The position numbers and the translations under genes are program-made. From Ditylenchus dipsaci (Eukaryota > Nematoda > Chromadorea > Rhabditida > Anguinidae), in the NCBI GenBank assembly GCA_004194705.1, contig SADC01000057.1:62001-126000 (forward strand): 64,000 nt of DNA, given 5' to 3'. Below the pieces are notes generated by a model. It saw nothing but the letters and a program-made list of their open reading frames with translations, searched no databases and was not told the DNA's origin. Shown here piece by piece: positions 20,825-32,230 of the stretch. Every line of letters starts with the position of its first letter. Position 1 is the stretch's first letter.

Positions 20825-22707
20825 GTGGCAAGAATCTCGTTATTTGTCAAGGTTTTTTCCACAATGCTTGCTAGGCTTGCAATCAGCAAAATTGAGATTA
20901 ATCCTGCGTACTCTTACAACTACTCTCATACGGACGCGGACATGTTTATGCACTGGCGCTGCGCAAAGATATATTCAAACGGATGCAAGAAAACTTTGGA
21001 AAGCAATGCCGATGGACACTGCGTCAGGATGAGTCTTGGACACCATGCACACACAGCAGAAGCAGTCGATTTGGAGCTCAGAGAAATCAATTTGGATGTA
21101 GCAGAGTTTGCCCGGCAGAACGTTGTAAGTTTTCTCTATTTTTCAAGCTGTGTATTTACTCGCAAATCTCTTAGTTGTGTGCTCGTGACATTATGCCAAG
21201 GTGACTGAGAGTAAAACTAAAGCTGTAGTCAACTCAACTAATGTGGCAAGAGCCGTATGGTATCATCAGAAGGTGAACTGCTATTTTTAGATGCTGTAGT
21301 TTATTTTTCTCTTTAGAAGCTAAAAGATTGTCCGAATGGATCTTGTCTGCCATCTAATTTGGTCATTCCCGAAGACTTGAAGTTATACAACGAAGTTCCG
21401 TTTGTTCTTTTTGATTCGGGGAGAATGTCTCGGCGAATGATTATTTTCTCTACTCCTGCTTTGGTAGAGGTTTAGTTTCGTTTTTATTTATTCTGCAGTG
21501 TCTCCGATTCGCCGAATATTGGGGAATGGATGGTACCTTCAAGCTGGTGCAGATGGATGGAAACAGCTGATGACAATCCACGCCAGGTCGGTGAAACTTT
21601 CGTCCCTTGTTTGCATGCGCTCTTTACCGAAAAAATCGACTGGAACATACCGTAAAACCTCTATTAAACGGACACCCTCCAATAAACGGACACCCTCTAA
21701 TAAACGGGAACCCTCAAGGACCTATATCTCAGCGCAAAAAAAAATTTTTGCAAATCTGTTTTTCGCGTTTTCTTGATCACCTCGATCTTAGTTGATTCCG
21801 CTTTTAGATTTTTTGAGTACCAAAAATCTCAAATCAAATATTTTTTTTTTTTCGATTTTTAGGGGTTGAAATTAAACGGGCATGCCCGTTTAATAGAGGT
21901 TATACGGTATACAGCATTTTTCGCAGAGTCAAACGACTTATTGCAGCTATTTTGGTCACAAATGCTCATATGGATTACGAAATAGCCGTGTTATCTGGGT
22001 TTGCAGCAGTTTTTCCTCGTAAGTTGCTTTTAGTATTTTGTAAATTTTTTTGTGCATTGTGAACTTTTTGGTGGTAACAATTCACGGATGTATGTTCCAT
22101 TTTGCTCAAGCTCACATCAAAAAAGTCGCGAAGCTTAAGCTAAAAAAAGGTCTATGAATCTGGTGGAGTCTTCAGCGTCTCGTAAAGAAGCTCAAGAGTT
22201 TGGCCTACGTACCTGTTCTGGATGTTGTCGAATGCTACTATTTGATTGTGGGGGACAAAGCGTTCAGTTTGCAGCTGGATCGTCAGAACGTAGCTTATCA
22301 ATTATTTTCTAAGCGTATGTTCGGTCTATTGATTTTTAATTTCATTAAATCTATATCTTTCTGCTTCAAGACTTGGATCGGACATGTGGGAGAAGACTGA
22401 GTCCGACGCCCACTATACGCTCATTCTCTGTGGAATTGTACTGAATTAGCTCGGGAGGGAAAAGCGAGAACTAACAAACTCACTTGAAGCTTTGCATCGA
22501 TCTTTGCAGCTGGCAATGGGGACCACGGATGTCAAGAAACCTCAGTTCTGGAAGTGGCTCGGACAGCTGAAGTTTGACTACTCAATGCAAGAGGCTAAGC
22601 TGATTTCTCTACGCACAGGTGGTGATCCTAAGCTTAACAAGGTCGATGTGAAACTTTCAGAGAGAATGAAGAATATAGTACTTGGTTATGATAGAAGAAA
22701 GATGTAA
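20825..22707 (+). pseudogene. MULE transposase with N-terminal FLYWCH zinc finger, broken
   Basis: The first open exon (to 21124) has the FLYWCH pattern MHWRCAKIYSNGCKKTL..HHAH. Exon 21317-21463 (KLKDCPNGSCLPSNL..) follows. From 21499 come YWGMDGTFKLV (first catalytic Asp), QLMTIHA, FVPCLHAL, LPKKSTGTY, LVTNAHMDYEIAVLSGFAAVF (second catalytic site), CMFHFAQAHIKK, LAYVPVLDVVECY, TWIG and RTNKLT/EALHRSL (catalytic Glu). These appear in the order of Mutator-like transposases. They fall in three frames with several one-base shifts and an in-frame stop, and a MITE sits inside (21648-21909). It is dead. Terminal repeats were not located. Confidence 0.85.
21648..21909. mobile_element. TACCGTATTT-family MITE, word AAACGGRCAC, inside the MULE
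   Basis: Ends TACCGTAAAACCTCTATT and AATAGAGGTTATACGGTA. Tandem AATAAACGGACACCCTC on the left; palindrome AAACGGGCATGCCCGTTT on the right. It interrupts the transposase between KKSTGTY and SIFRRVK; removing it with one TA restores that junction in frame. Confidence 0.9.
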
Positions 22708-23200
22708 AATATGTTGAGATCATGCATTGTTCACTCGACTTAATCATTGTTAAACTGTTGTTGCCTGATTTGTAATTTGCAAGAAAGGATAAACTTTGGA
22801 TTAGGAGATTTGGGTTATTGCAGAAAGTCGGGTGATTGCAAATTCTATCGATTTGAATATAGTGTATATATAACATGTCAAAGTAAATGTTGTAATTTAT
22901 TTCGAAGCAGTGTACGTGTTGGGTATTCATCCAAACAGTGCGGCAACGTCTGCGCACTGTATTGTCATTAATATTTGCTATGGTGAAATGTAAATTAGCT
23001 AATATACTGAATATGAATCATCCGATTGTCAAAGCGTATTATAAACGAAAAAAGCGATTGGCGAAGTATCTTATTGGGTAATATCATCTTTTTGAAGTAT
23101 CTGATTATTCAAATAGCGCTTTTTGAATTATTAATTGTCAAAGCTATGTAAACCCTGGCACGCCATGTTAATGCTTCTGAATTTTTTCGGTGATTAGATT
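22708..23200. other. no recognised gene
   Basis: 3' flank of the MULE remnant; AT-rich. No exon or repeat identified. Confidence 0.4.
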
Positions 23201-23214
23201 TTTTTTTAACTTAC

Positions 23215-24010
23215 TTTTGAATCTCTATATAGTATTAGCATGTCTCTGTGACGCTCCGTTTTTGGAACTTTTGTGTGTCACGCGATTTATCCCACTTTTT
23301 GTGGACACTTTGTGGAGATCTTGGTGTCATTGGATAGCCCTTAACTGGGGAAGATCAGATACGTGTTCGTTTTTTCGTATCACCCATCCTGGACAAAAAA
23401 ATTTAGGCCCGGAAGTTGGAGAAGTGGGATTTTGGAATCCACATTCAGTCATTTTGAGGGGTGGTGATTTTGTGCCACTTGATCGATAGTTTTTTCAAAC
23501 AAAGTCGTGTTCCGGCAACATTGCTTATACAAATTGATAGAGCGACTAATTCTGAGTGTTTTTGCTCGAAAAATTGGTCAGGTGTTGTTGGAAAAATAAA
23601 AAGTTACAAGTGAATCTTGGTACTGACCAAACGGATTCTCTATATAGTATTAGGCATGTCTCTGTGACGCTCCATTTTGTCACTTTGTCCGTAACGCGAT
23701 TATCATACTTATTGTGGACACAATGTACAGATGTTGGTGTCATTCGATAGCCTTTAACTGGAGAAGATCAAATACGTGTTAGTATTTCCACATCGCCTTA
23801 TTGGACAGAACAATTTGGTCTAACAAAACAAATTAAAGTTGGAGAAGTGGATTTTTAGGATTTACATTCTGTTTTTGTTCGGAACTTTTGTTCGTAACGT
23901 GATTTATCCCACTTTTTGTGAAACTTTGTAGAAATCTTGGTGTCATTGGATAGCTTTTAATTGTAGATGAAGGCATGCGTGTTTGTTTTTCAATATCGCC
24001 TATGCCAGGC
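23215..24010 (+). repeat. degenerate long tandem repeat, about three units
   Basis: Units begin CTCTATATAGTATTAG..CATGTCTCTGTGACGCTCC, then GCGATTTATCCCACTTTTTGTG, then TTGGTGTCATTGGATAGC, at about 23217, 23638 and (partial) 23880. The opening phrase resembles 59505-59545. Confidence 0.7.
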
Positions 24011-24735
24011 GGTGTGTAGGTGTGCGAAAGGGTGGGTAAGTATTGCAGCGACTTTTTCGAATAGGCTGATGGTATTGCTTTTTGTTACAATCAACCTAAT
24101 CTTTGAAGGGCTAAATGAACCTGAGCCCCCCCCCCTCATTTGAACCTGAAACCCCTAAAAAAAGCTTGGGGAAAAAGGCAATTTTTTTTTAAATTTTTGT
24201 GTTGTTATTACTTTAACCTTTTCACTATAAAAGTCTAAAAAACATTTATTTTGAATTGTAATCATTTTTATACATAATCAGGTAAAAGATAATGAACTAT
24301 AAAATTTTAAGAAAAAAAGCTCGGTCCCTTAAGCTGATTTTCTGGGGGAGTGTGCTCAGGTACAAATGAAAAAAAAATTGAATAAAACAAATTTTAAATT
24401 GGCGCCATAACACGCCAGATAGGCAACATGGAGGTGAAGCTCTGTGACGCTTTTTTCGCGCTTTTTTATTTCTACTCGCGTTTTCCAATGCTTTCCAGAC
24501 CACCCCCTCCCCCCTATGTATATGTTATTTCGGTAGACTTTGTTGTTGCTGTTGTACAGAACTCCGACACGGTGATTGTCTGTTAATAAAGAGAAACAAA
24601 CCTGCCACAGGCAAGTTTTTTGAGGTCACAGGTTCAAATCGGGTAGTATCGAACACCTTTTTTTAGTAAAAGTAGACCTTAAAGTCATAAAAGCGTCTGT
24701 GTCATTTAGGATGACTAAGAAAATCACCATTTAGT
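24011..24735. other. no recognised gene; possible tRNA-like B box
   Basis: Contains C-runs at 24126 and 24503 and one B-box-like phrase (ACAGGTTCAAATCG at about 24629). No exon chain found. Confidence 0.4.
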
Positions 24736-25075
24736 ACCGACTTGGTGCTACCCAGTTGGCAGTATCCATTTGGTGATACCAGATGGTGGTGCCAAGTAGT
24801 GGTATCCAGGTGAGTGTACCCAGGTAGCTGTATCCTGGTATATCACCCAGATGGTGGTACACAGGTAGTGGTGCCTAGATGGGTGTACCAGGTAGTGGTG
24901 CCCAGGGCGTGTACCCAGGTAGTGGCACCTATGTAGTGGTGCCCAGATGGTGGTTCCCAAGGGAGTGTACTCAGGTAGTGGTGCCCAGTGGTAGTACCCA
25001 GGCATGTGTTCCCAGGTAGAGGTGCCCATGTGGGTGTATCAAGGTGGTGATAACCTGAGAAAGTGGAGCCCAGGT
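24736..25075 (+). repeat. CCAGGTAGTGGTGCC minisatellite
   Basis: About fifteen degenerate units of 20-23 bp (CCCAGGTAGTGGTGCC, CCAGATGGTGGTACAC). Smaller blocks of the same word recur at 25825-25910, inside the neighbouring element. Confidence 0.8.
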
Positions 25076-25110
25076 GGTGGTACTAGACGGTAGTAGTATT
25101 CTATAGCATC

Positions 25111-27149
25111 CTTCACACTCGGCGCGTAACACGACCCGCGTAACACAATTTGACTAGTGTTACGCGTAACACTGTTTTGAGTCGCGTAACACGAGTGGCG
25201 TAACACGAGTTAAGTACAGAACTTGTTACGCGACTCGTTTACGCATGTCTGTTACGCGTAACACTGCTTTTCGAGTCACGTAACAAAGTCTCGTAACACA
25301 CTATTTTGTTACGCGTAACACCGAGTCACGTAACACCTGATTTTTGGCTTCTGGATTCATTTTTTTGTGTTTTGACCTTTTGAAATGTTTGTTTCTTATG
25401 TTTAACGGGATTTAAGAGTGTGTAGAAGTTTCTAAAAAATAGAATTTTCTGAAGAGATAGAAATTTTCCTATTTAGGAAGCATCTCATGTTACGCGAGTT
25501 GAGTCACGTAACAACACCCTGTTACGTGACTCGCTTTTGTTAAGTTATATCCCCATATAGTACTTGGATCCGCTGTGTCTTTTTTTCGCCACTTTTAACT
25601 TAGAGCTCAACTTTCTGCTACGTTTTGCGAACCTATGTTGGATATCTTTCCGGAGCACTCAGTACAGCATATTGTTTCTTTTTAAGTACAAAATGTATGA
25701 TCAAAGCTCGCACTAAAAAAAATTTTCCTGCCGTCCAAATTTGAAATAATGTATTTTAGCCTGGATTTTTGTGGATGTTTGGGTTCCCGACTTCTCCCAA
25801 TTTTCGCAAACTCATCTTTCGGTTGGTATCCAGGTAGTGGTATTCAGGTTGGGTAACCCAGGTGGTGCTGCCGCCAGGTGCTGATGCTCAGGTGGTCATG
25901 CCCGGTGGCTGAATTTTTTAAACAAACTCATAATGCAGTCGTGTCTCGATACAACGCAACCTTTGAATGATTCCAGCAAAAAGATTTGGTCATATTCACG
26001 TTCGGTATAACGCGACCTTTTTCTGGTCCCAAGGGGTCGCGTTATATCGAGACTTGACTATATAAATACTGCGTTAATATTGGCAGCCTTTTTATAAAAT
26101 TAGTTTATTTTGAACAATCATCAGATTGTCAGCAAATCGTGCATATACCCTAAATGACTTTAGAATGACTAGAGGCGCCAATAGGCGCTTGTAACCCCTT
26201 AATAATATGAAAAATCTAACAGTTTTTCAAAAAGATAGAATTACACGAAAAATTGTTGTATCTTCTAGGAGATTCAGGATACCTTCTGGTCGTACACTTT
26301 CCGGATAGCTAAGGTGGGATCAAGGCGATTTGCTCACACTCCAGGCGACTGGAGTAGCATTCAGGCGTTTGGGGCACCTCCAGGCAGTTTTTAGTACCTT
26401 TCAGTAGGACAGGGTATCCAGATGGTTGAGTTACTATCCAAATAAATTTTCATCGGTATTTTGAATTAAATTAAAAAAAGCACTATGTTACGCGCCTCGT
26501 CTCAGCCATATCTATCGATTTAAAAAAGATCGCGAAAATAAATAATGAATCTGGTCTAAAATATAAAAAATGATAGCACTTGCAGATGGTAAACACTATA
26601 TAAAGATGATTTCTATGCAAAGATGGGTTTTGTGAATAGCCCTGTGAAAAAGAATGCGCGGATATCTGAAAAAGATAGGAAATTCTCGAGGGATAGAGAC
26701 TGTGTATTTTTAGGAGGACTTGATATAATGTGCCCTGGCATTGGATCAGACTTTTCAGGTGTTATCACCTGATTCAGACCACCTGAGTACAGTACTTGGC
26801 TCTGCCACTACCTTGATCTGTCTGTTGGACAGAGAAAACTGTAAATATCTTTCCTGTATGTCCCCAGTTAGCATCCTTTACCTTTGTATGATCGCCGTTT
26901 AAACGTAAATGTTGACAAACAAGAAAGAATCGTTGACCTCAAATGTGTTACGCGACTCGGTTGTTACGCGTAACATGTTACGCGTAACACGCGAAATGTT
27001 ACGCGTAACATCAAAAGTGCTGTTACGCGACTTTTGTTACGCGGGTCTGTTACGAGACTCAAAAAAAGTGTTACGCGTAACAGGCTCGCGTAACACGAGT
27101 AGCGTAACAGAATTTGTTACGTGTTACGTGTTACGCCGGAGTGTGAAGG
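25111..27149. mobile_element. 2-kb element bounded by arrays of GTTACGCG/CGCGTAAC words
   Basis: Ends CTTCACACTCGG and CCGGAGTGTGAAG. The left 230 bp and the right 200 bp are dense in GTGTTACGCGTAACAC and half-words followed by ACTCG; more occur at 25485-25530 and about 26485. The interior holds a TGCAGTCGTGTCTCG-type MITE (25933-26061), a copy of the repeat seen at 59.5-60.2 kb (25565-25810), an AGGCGCCAATAGGCGC motif (26172) and no recognised transposase. I see no convincing target duplication. Confidence 0.75.
25933..26061. mobile_element. TACAGTCGA-family MITE, word TATAACGCRACC
   Basis: Ends TGCAGTCGTGTCTCGATACAA and TATCGAGACTTGACTATA; mid-element GGTCCCAAGGGGTCGCG. About 129 bp. Confidence 0.75.
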
Positions 27150-27680
27150 CTGCTTATCTATATTCAATGTTTGGAAATAGTAATTGACGCCTTTTTTTGC
27201 TTTTTAAACTTTTCTAGACAAGACTCGATGTGTCACGCTGTGTTTTTCTAATAGGTAGAATTGAGCATGCAAAGTATGAAAAAAGCACTTTCAAGATAGT
27301 TGTTTGCTGAGGCTGTGCATTAATTGAACAGTTTCACGTGCACTTCGTGATCAATCGACATTTATCAGTAAGTGAAGGCTAATAGAGGCGCCGATAGCGC
27401 CTTTTGACCCTATATAATATTTCCACCTGACATCTGTGTTGTTTAGGCAAATATGAACTTTGAAATTGCTTTGTCCGAACAGCGGTTGCAGTTTTAGGAT
27501 GGGAGTCAAAATGAGGGATAGAAGAATTACCTACCGTCATCTAAATGAGCGTCTGAAGAATTTGGTCGATCGCTACGCTCAAGTGGAACTTTTGAAAGGA
27601 ATGTCAGCAATATTGGCTGCGTCCTAAGCAAATATCAAGGTTACTTAAGAAAAAGCCGGTGAAACTCTGGAAAAATATAA
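27150..27680. other. spacer, possible diverged upstream exon
   Basis: An open stretch at 27500-27627 (RITYRHLNERLKNLVDRY, then QVELLKGM) could be an upstream exon of the following gene but ends in a stop without a clear donor. An AGGCGCCGATAGCGCC motif is at about 27383. Confidence 0.35.
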
Positions 27681-28173
27681 AAAAAGGTCAAGAAACTGAT
27701 TGGAGTAATAACGCACGATGATACACTTGGTAAAATTTGCGTAAATTTTTTAGTCCTGACAGATGCATTTTTAGATGGTTTTGAAGCTGATCCGCTGGAC
27801 GAAATTAGCGCAGATGGTTTCGGAATTGTTATCACGGAGCGAATAATGCATTGTTTTTCAGCCAAAGCAGTGGTTAAACGGATATGTCATAAGCTTCTAC
27901 TTCAAGCTACTTGTCGAGCGCAGCAGGAGGGACTTAACGTTGCCGAAGGCAAGTCAATATTCCATTTTATGGTAAAAAGCTAGATTAAATACCCTGTATT
28001 GTGCTCCAAACATTTGATCTTCAGATAACTTGGAAGATGAAGACGAACATGAAGATCTCCCAGATAATGATGAAGAAGATGAGATAGATTTTGCGAGTCT
28101 AAAGCGTCGACAGAAAAATCGTGCTTCAAATCGCAAGCGCTCGGTCGAGAGCTCTGATCCAGAAACACCCTGA
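27681..28173 (+). CDS. unrecognised gene, 3' exons, acidic then basic C-terminus
   Basis: Not recognised. Exons ending at 27729 (LIGVITHDDTL), 27754-27948 (VLTDAFLDGFEADPLDE.. ending EGLNVAE) and 28025-28173 join in phase. The second intron uses a GC donor (GAAG|GCAAGT). The last exon is strongly acidic (DNLEDEDEHEDLPDNDEED) then basic (LKRRQKNRASNRKRS) and ends SSDPETP-stop. The first part of exon one has a stop at 27678-27680 and no good acceptor, so either the 5' end is missing or the locus is decayed. The terminal exon and its 3' flank were copied to 33968-34116. Confidence 0.5.
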
Positions 28174-28466
28174 TTTAGACGTACAGTTATTATAAACTCG
28201 ATCAATTGCGCTTGTTCGCCCTTTTTGGAATAAATTCGCTAGTTGTGCTTAGACATCTTCTTTTTTAACATTCCGAATTTTTTACTTCTATGATATCATG
28301 GCAATAAGTTAGCGCATTCTCTAAGAGACTATTAAGTGTTCCATAAAATGAAGTTTTCCAAATGTGTGATAAGATATAAGCTTAACACTATAGTAGACAA
28401 ATAACGGCTTACAAACTTGGAGATGCTTAAGCCAAGTATCGCATCAAAAAAAATCTGCAGTTTAAA

Positions 28467-29508
28467 GTGGGTAAATGGAAAAAAAAATGTTTTCGAATTA
28501 AATTTTTTTCGAAAAAAATTTTTTTCGAATTAAATTTTTTTTCGAAAGGACTTTTATTGGCTATAAGTGGTTTGCGCCCTCAAAATGCTCATTTACGCCC
28601 TCAAAATGCTCATTTACGACCTCAAATTTGAAAATCGATCAAAATGCTTATTTACGCTTCAAATTACTCATTTACGCCCTCAAATTTCTTTTTTACGCCC
28701 TCAAATCGACCAAAATGCTTATTTTAGCCAAATTTTGCGGGAATTCAAATTTTTTAGTCTCAACCAGCGAAACCAGCCGATCGTCCACTTATATCATAAA
28801 AATTTTACATTTTTCATGTTCCAAAACCTGTTTCTGGACTAATTCGGGCATGCTGAAGATGGTTTGACAGTGGTAAAATCCGTGTTCTCGAGTATATTTT
28901 TGAGTTTTGGTGAATAATTGATTTCACCAAAATCAATTATTTCACAACACTCAAAAAATACTTGAGAACACGGCATTTTACCACCGTCAAACCATCTTCA
29001 GCATGCCCGAATTAGTCCAGAAAACAGGTTTTGGAACATGAAAAACGTTTAAAAAAATTTTGATCCAAGTGGACGACCACTTGGTACTCACATAGGTACT
29101 TCACCTAGGTACCATCACCAGTGCACCTCCGCCTGAGAAAACTTACCTCTCTCTCTCTGGTAAAGTCAAACACCGATTTAGTGCGACCTCGAGTTCGATG
29201 GACTTGGTCAAAAGTCTTTGAAAGTCTCGAAAGTGGAACCCCGATTTAGTGCGAACCTCGATATAGTGCAAATTTTTTCCGGTTCCCAGGGTCGCTCGAG
29301 TAAGCTCCTCATGCGTTCTCCTACAGAATGGCTCAGGGGAACTGAAGATACCGGTTTGGAAAGTCTAAACACAGTCAGACATTCGAGTTCTGAAAATATT
29401 ACCATCTAAAATAGGGAATTCCCACCCAATTTGATCGATTTGAAGGCGTGAATGAGCAATTTGAGGGCGTAAATGAGCATTTGAGGGCGCAAATGAATTT
29501 TACCCACT
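28467..29508. mobile_element. element with GAGGGCGTAAATGAGCA array termini
   Basis: Left end AGTGGGTAAA, then a TTTTTTTCGAA run, then TTTGCGCCCTCAAAATGCTCA arrays (28569-28710). Right end is the inverse array (29440-29497), then TTTTACCCACTTT. It contains a hairpin MITE (28780-29084, ends ..CCAAGTGGACGACCACTTGG) and a fragment with the words CGATTTAGTGCGA (29172-29290, related to the TACAGTCGA family). Confidence 0.65.
28780..29084. mobile_element. hairpin MITE, second copy of the 12690-12970 type
   Basis: Arms TTCGGGCATGCTGAAGATGG and TTTGACAGTGGTAAAA match 12690-12970; right end GGACGACCACTTGG. The arms fold around 28925. Confidence 0.8.
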
Positions 29509-29540
29509 TTTGTTTATGATGATGGATTTCCTAAAAGTGT

Positions 29541-29699
29541 TACCGTATTTCCTCTAATAAGCGCCCCGCTCCAATAAGCGCCCCCCCCTATTTTTTGACT
29601 AAAATTTGGAGTTAAAGCCATTTCTGATTGAAAATTTCAAAAATTTTTAGGGGTTTGAAAAATAAGCGCCCCGGGGCGCTTATTAGAGGAAATACGGTA
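29541..29699. mobile_element. TACCGTATTT-family MITE, word AAGCGCCCC (short core)
   Basis: Ends TACCGTATTTCCTCTAAT and the exact inverse. CAATAAGCGCCCC is repeated on the left; AATAAGCGCCCCGGGGCGCTTATT, a 24-bp perfect palindrome, is on the right. The shared 100-bp core of the longer copies is missing. Confidence 0.9.
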
Positions 29700-29761
29700 T
29701 TCGAAATGTAGGTGAGCCGTATTCATAAGCAGGTATTCGTTAAGCAGGTTTTCGTTAAGCA

Positions 29762-30003
29762 TACAGTCGAGTCCCGCTATAGTGCGACCCCCGAAAGTTC
29801 GTTCCAGCCTCGGGTCCGACACTTTTTTTACCTCGATTTTCAAAGCTTTTTTAAAATTCTGTTTTGACAGTCTGGTCGGAAATATCTAGGGTTGTCGACG
29901 CGTCGAAAATTTCGACGCGTCGAGTCGACTCGAAAGTCGAAATTTCGACGCGTCGAGTCGAGTCGAAAGTCGAAATTTTCGCGCGTCGAGTCAAAAGTCG
30001 AAA
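29762..30003. repeat. solo TACAGTCGA-type end followed by CGACGCGTCG array
   Basis: 29762-29880 matches the left end and subterminal part of 14266-14714 (TACAGTCGAGTCCCG, CCTCGGGTCCGACACTTTTT). 29890-30003 is an array of TCGACGCGTCGA and TCGAAAGTCGAAA words; a related patch is at 32340-32412. Confidence 0.7.
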
Positions 30004-30050
30004 ATTTTTTCTAGACGTAAAATTGAAGGTCAAAAATTTTTCCGAACTGC

Positions 30051-31480
30051 AGGTATATACTCCAACCACTACCCTAACGGTTCTAGTGCAGAATCGGTTG
30101 CCGAAATATGCCTTGGTCCCCCTGTTGATTTTTTTGAGAACTTTTAAAAGTTCAATCTTTTATTTTCAAGAGCATATTTTATTAAATTACACAGATCTAA
30201 CAATTTATAGATTAACACATATTAATCATAATTGTCGATACGATGTATCATAGACACACGTTCGAAGAAAAACTCAAGCACATTCTTTCCTTCTGCTTTG
30301 CAACTTTGACGGAAGACGGCCTCGGCGACATAAGACGATTTCAGTTCTTCAAAGAAACCTCGCAAGCGTTTGATTTTGTGCTTTAAATGATTCCAGAATC
30401 CTTCGATTTTGTTCGTATGGACACGGAGCGAATTGGTGTTCTCACCTGTCACAGTCCTAAAAATGCGAAAAAAAAGTAATCGTTAACATTTATATGAATT
30501 ACCTGGAAAATCTATTCTTATAGCATATAGTGAAGTGTTTATAACCGATAGGCTTGCCTAATTGCTTTCCAAGTTTTTGTAGGCAGGCCATTCATCAGAC
30601 AGTATTGTAGTTCGATTCTTAATTTTCTTCCTGATTATCTTGAGCAAAGTAGACTTCTTTCGATCTTGAACACGAAATGCAAAAGCTCTTCCTCCTTGTC
30701 CACGCTGAATCCCACCGAGAATCCATTGCTGATAGCTTCGCTTTTTTCTGCCGCGGTTGTACTTGCCTTTCGCGAGCAGGTCTCATCAATTTCTACGATG
30801 CTGGATGGTCCACCAATAGCTTTATCATTGAAGCAGTAACTAAATATGACAATCGATAACAAAAATACTTACGAAAAAGACTTACTTAGAACAAACTTCT
30901 CGACACATGTTAAACCAATCGCAAACTGAATGTTTGGCAAGCTTCAATTCTCTGCACACATGTCTATTGTCAAAGTCAACGATCCACATATAACAGAGAA
31001 GCAAAAGATTTTGGAGAGACAGATTGGAGCGCTGGAAGAAGGACCCGGACCTGATTGACTTAGCGGAACAAAAATGCACTTCGATTTGCATATCCACTAA
31101 ATATAGTAAATACTATCTGAATTGCGTGTTTAAAATACCTGGACACCATCCTGCCTATCTGATCGTTTGAAGATTCGCATTTGATTCTGACATTTGTCGC
31201 AATCAGCACTATTCTTTAATAAATTGAGGCCAACAAGCGCTGAGATAACTTCATTATTTGACATAAGAAACAGATCGCGGAGAGTTAATGTATTGAAGTC
31301 GAATGTTTTCTTCAAAGACGTCTGATCAACCAAGAAAGAATTCGATTTCATCTTGCTTCTATAAAATAAAATCAACAGGGGGACCAAGGCAAAATTCTAA
31401 AAAGTTAACAGGGGGACCAAGGCATATTTCGGCAACCGATTCTGCACTAGAACCTGGTATATACTCCAACCACTACCCTA
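30051..31480. mobile_element. Merlin-type DNA transposon (ISXO2-like)
   Basis: Inverted termini run GGTTCTAGTGCAGAATCGG, TTGCCGAAATATGCC, TTGGTCCCCCTGTT at about 30078-30125 and the reverse at about 31373-31453. The element lies between two copies of a 27-bp direct repeat (GGTATATACTCCAACCAC through CCCTAAC, 30051-30077 and 31454-31480), longer than the 8-9 bp duplication usual for Merlin. It encodes a minus-strand transposase. An extra TTAACAGGGGGACCAAGG sits inside the right end. Confidence 0.8.
30222..31382 (-). pseudogene. Merlin/ISXO2-like DDE transposase, frameshifted
   Basis: Minus-strand pieces in order: LTLRDLFLMSNNEVISALVG with CDKC (zinc-binding start, about 31290-31142), WICKSKC then, in another frame, SIRSGSFFQRSNLSLQNLLL and CDWFNMCREVC (31097-30890), GGPSSIVEIDET (catalytic Asp) then in another frame GKYNRGRKKR, WILGGIQRGQGGRAFAF and TTILSDEWPAY (30815-30580), and finally VHTNKIEGFWNHLKHKIKRL (30440-30370). 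Introns with GT-AG borders separate them. At least two one-base frameshifts make it inactive. The motif order is that of the ISXO2-like family used by Merlin elements. Confidence 0.85.
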
Positions 31481-31649
31481 ACTATAAATTCTTACAACTA
31501 CAACAAATTACAACAATTTTCTCGTTGACAAGCTTACTTAACTGTACCAAAATGGTAGTATTCAGGTATTCTACCGGTCAGTGGCGCGTTGACCTAGTTC
31601 TGAGTCCGGTGCCAAAATATGCCTTAATCCCACTTTTTATTTTTCATTA

Positions 31650-32230
31650 AAAATTGCTTGGTATGCCAGAAGAGTCAGTAGGGGTACCAGGTGAGCTGGT
31701 AGAGGTACCAGGCGAGTGAGTAGAGATTACTGGAGAATAGGTAGGAGTGCCAGGAGAGTGAGTTCTACTCACTCAGTACGTATGCCAGGAGAGTGAGTAG
31801 GAGTACCAGGTGAGAGGGTAGAGGTGAGTGAGTAGTTGTACCTGAAAAGTGGGCAGGTGATCCGAGAGAGTAGGTAGAGAGCCTAGAGAGTGAGTAGGTT
31901 TGCCAGACGAGTGAGTAGGTGTGCCGAGAACGCAAGTGCGACATTCAGTAAGGGAAGGTGAGCAACGAGCATGAATAGGTGAGCCAGAAAAGTGGATAGG
32001 TGGGCAAGAAGTGTATGTAGGTGTACCAGAATAGTCAGCAAGTGTGCCAGAAGCACAGGTAGTGATGCCCTGAGAATAAGTAGGTCGGCAATGAGAGTGA
32101 CTAGGGGTGCCAGGTAAGTGAGAGGCATACTCAGGCAGGAGAGTAAGAAAGGGAGTTCCGAAAGTGGGTAGGTCAGCCAGGAAAGTAGGTAGGTGAGAAG
32201 AGAATTTAGCAGCTTGATTAATAAATTTAA
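31650..32230 (+). repeat. GTGAGTAGGTGTGCCAGGAGA minisatellite
   Basis: About twenty degenerate units of roughly 27-30 bp (GCCAGGAGAGTGAGTAGG, ACCAGAATAGTCAGCAAG). Long minus-strand ORFs (31773-32246, 31883-32128) are repeat translation. Confidence 0.8.

Noticed and set aside
24748..25029. 93-codon minus-strand ORF (His/Tyr/Pro-rich)
   Set aside because: Encoded by the CCAGGTAGTGGTGCC minisatellite.
29218..29409. ORFs on both strands near 29.2-29.4 kb
   Set aside because: They fall in a CGATTTAGTGCGA-type MITE fragment inside the 28.5-29.5 kb element.
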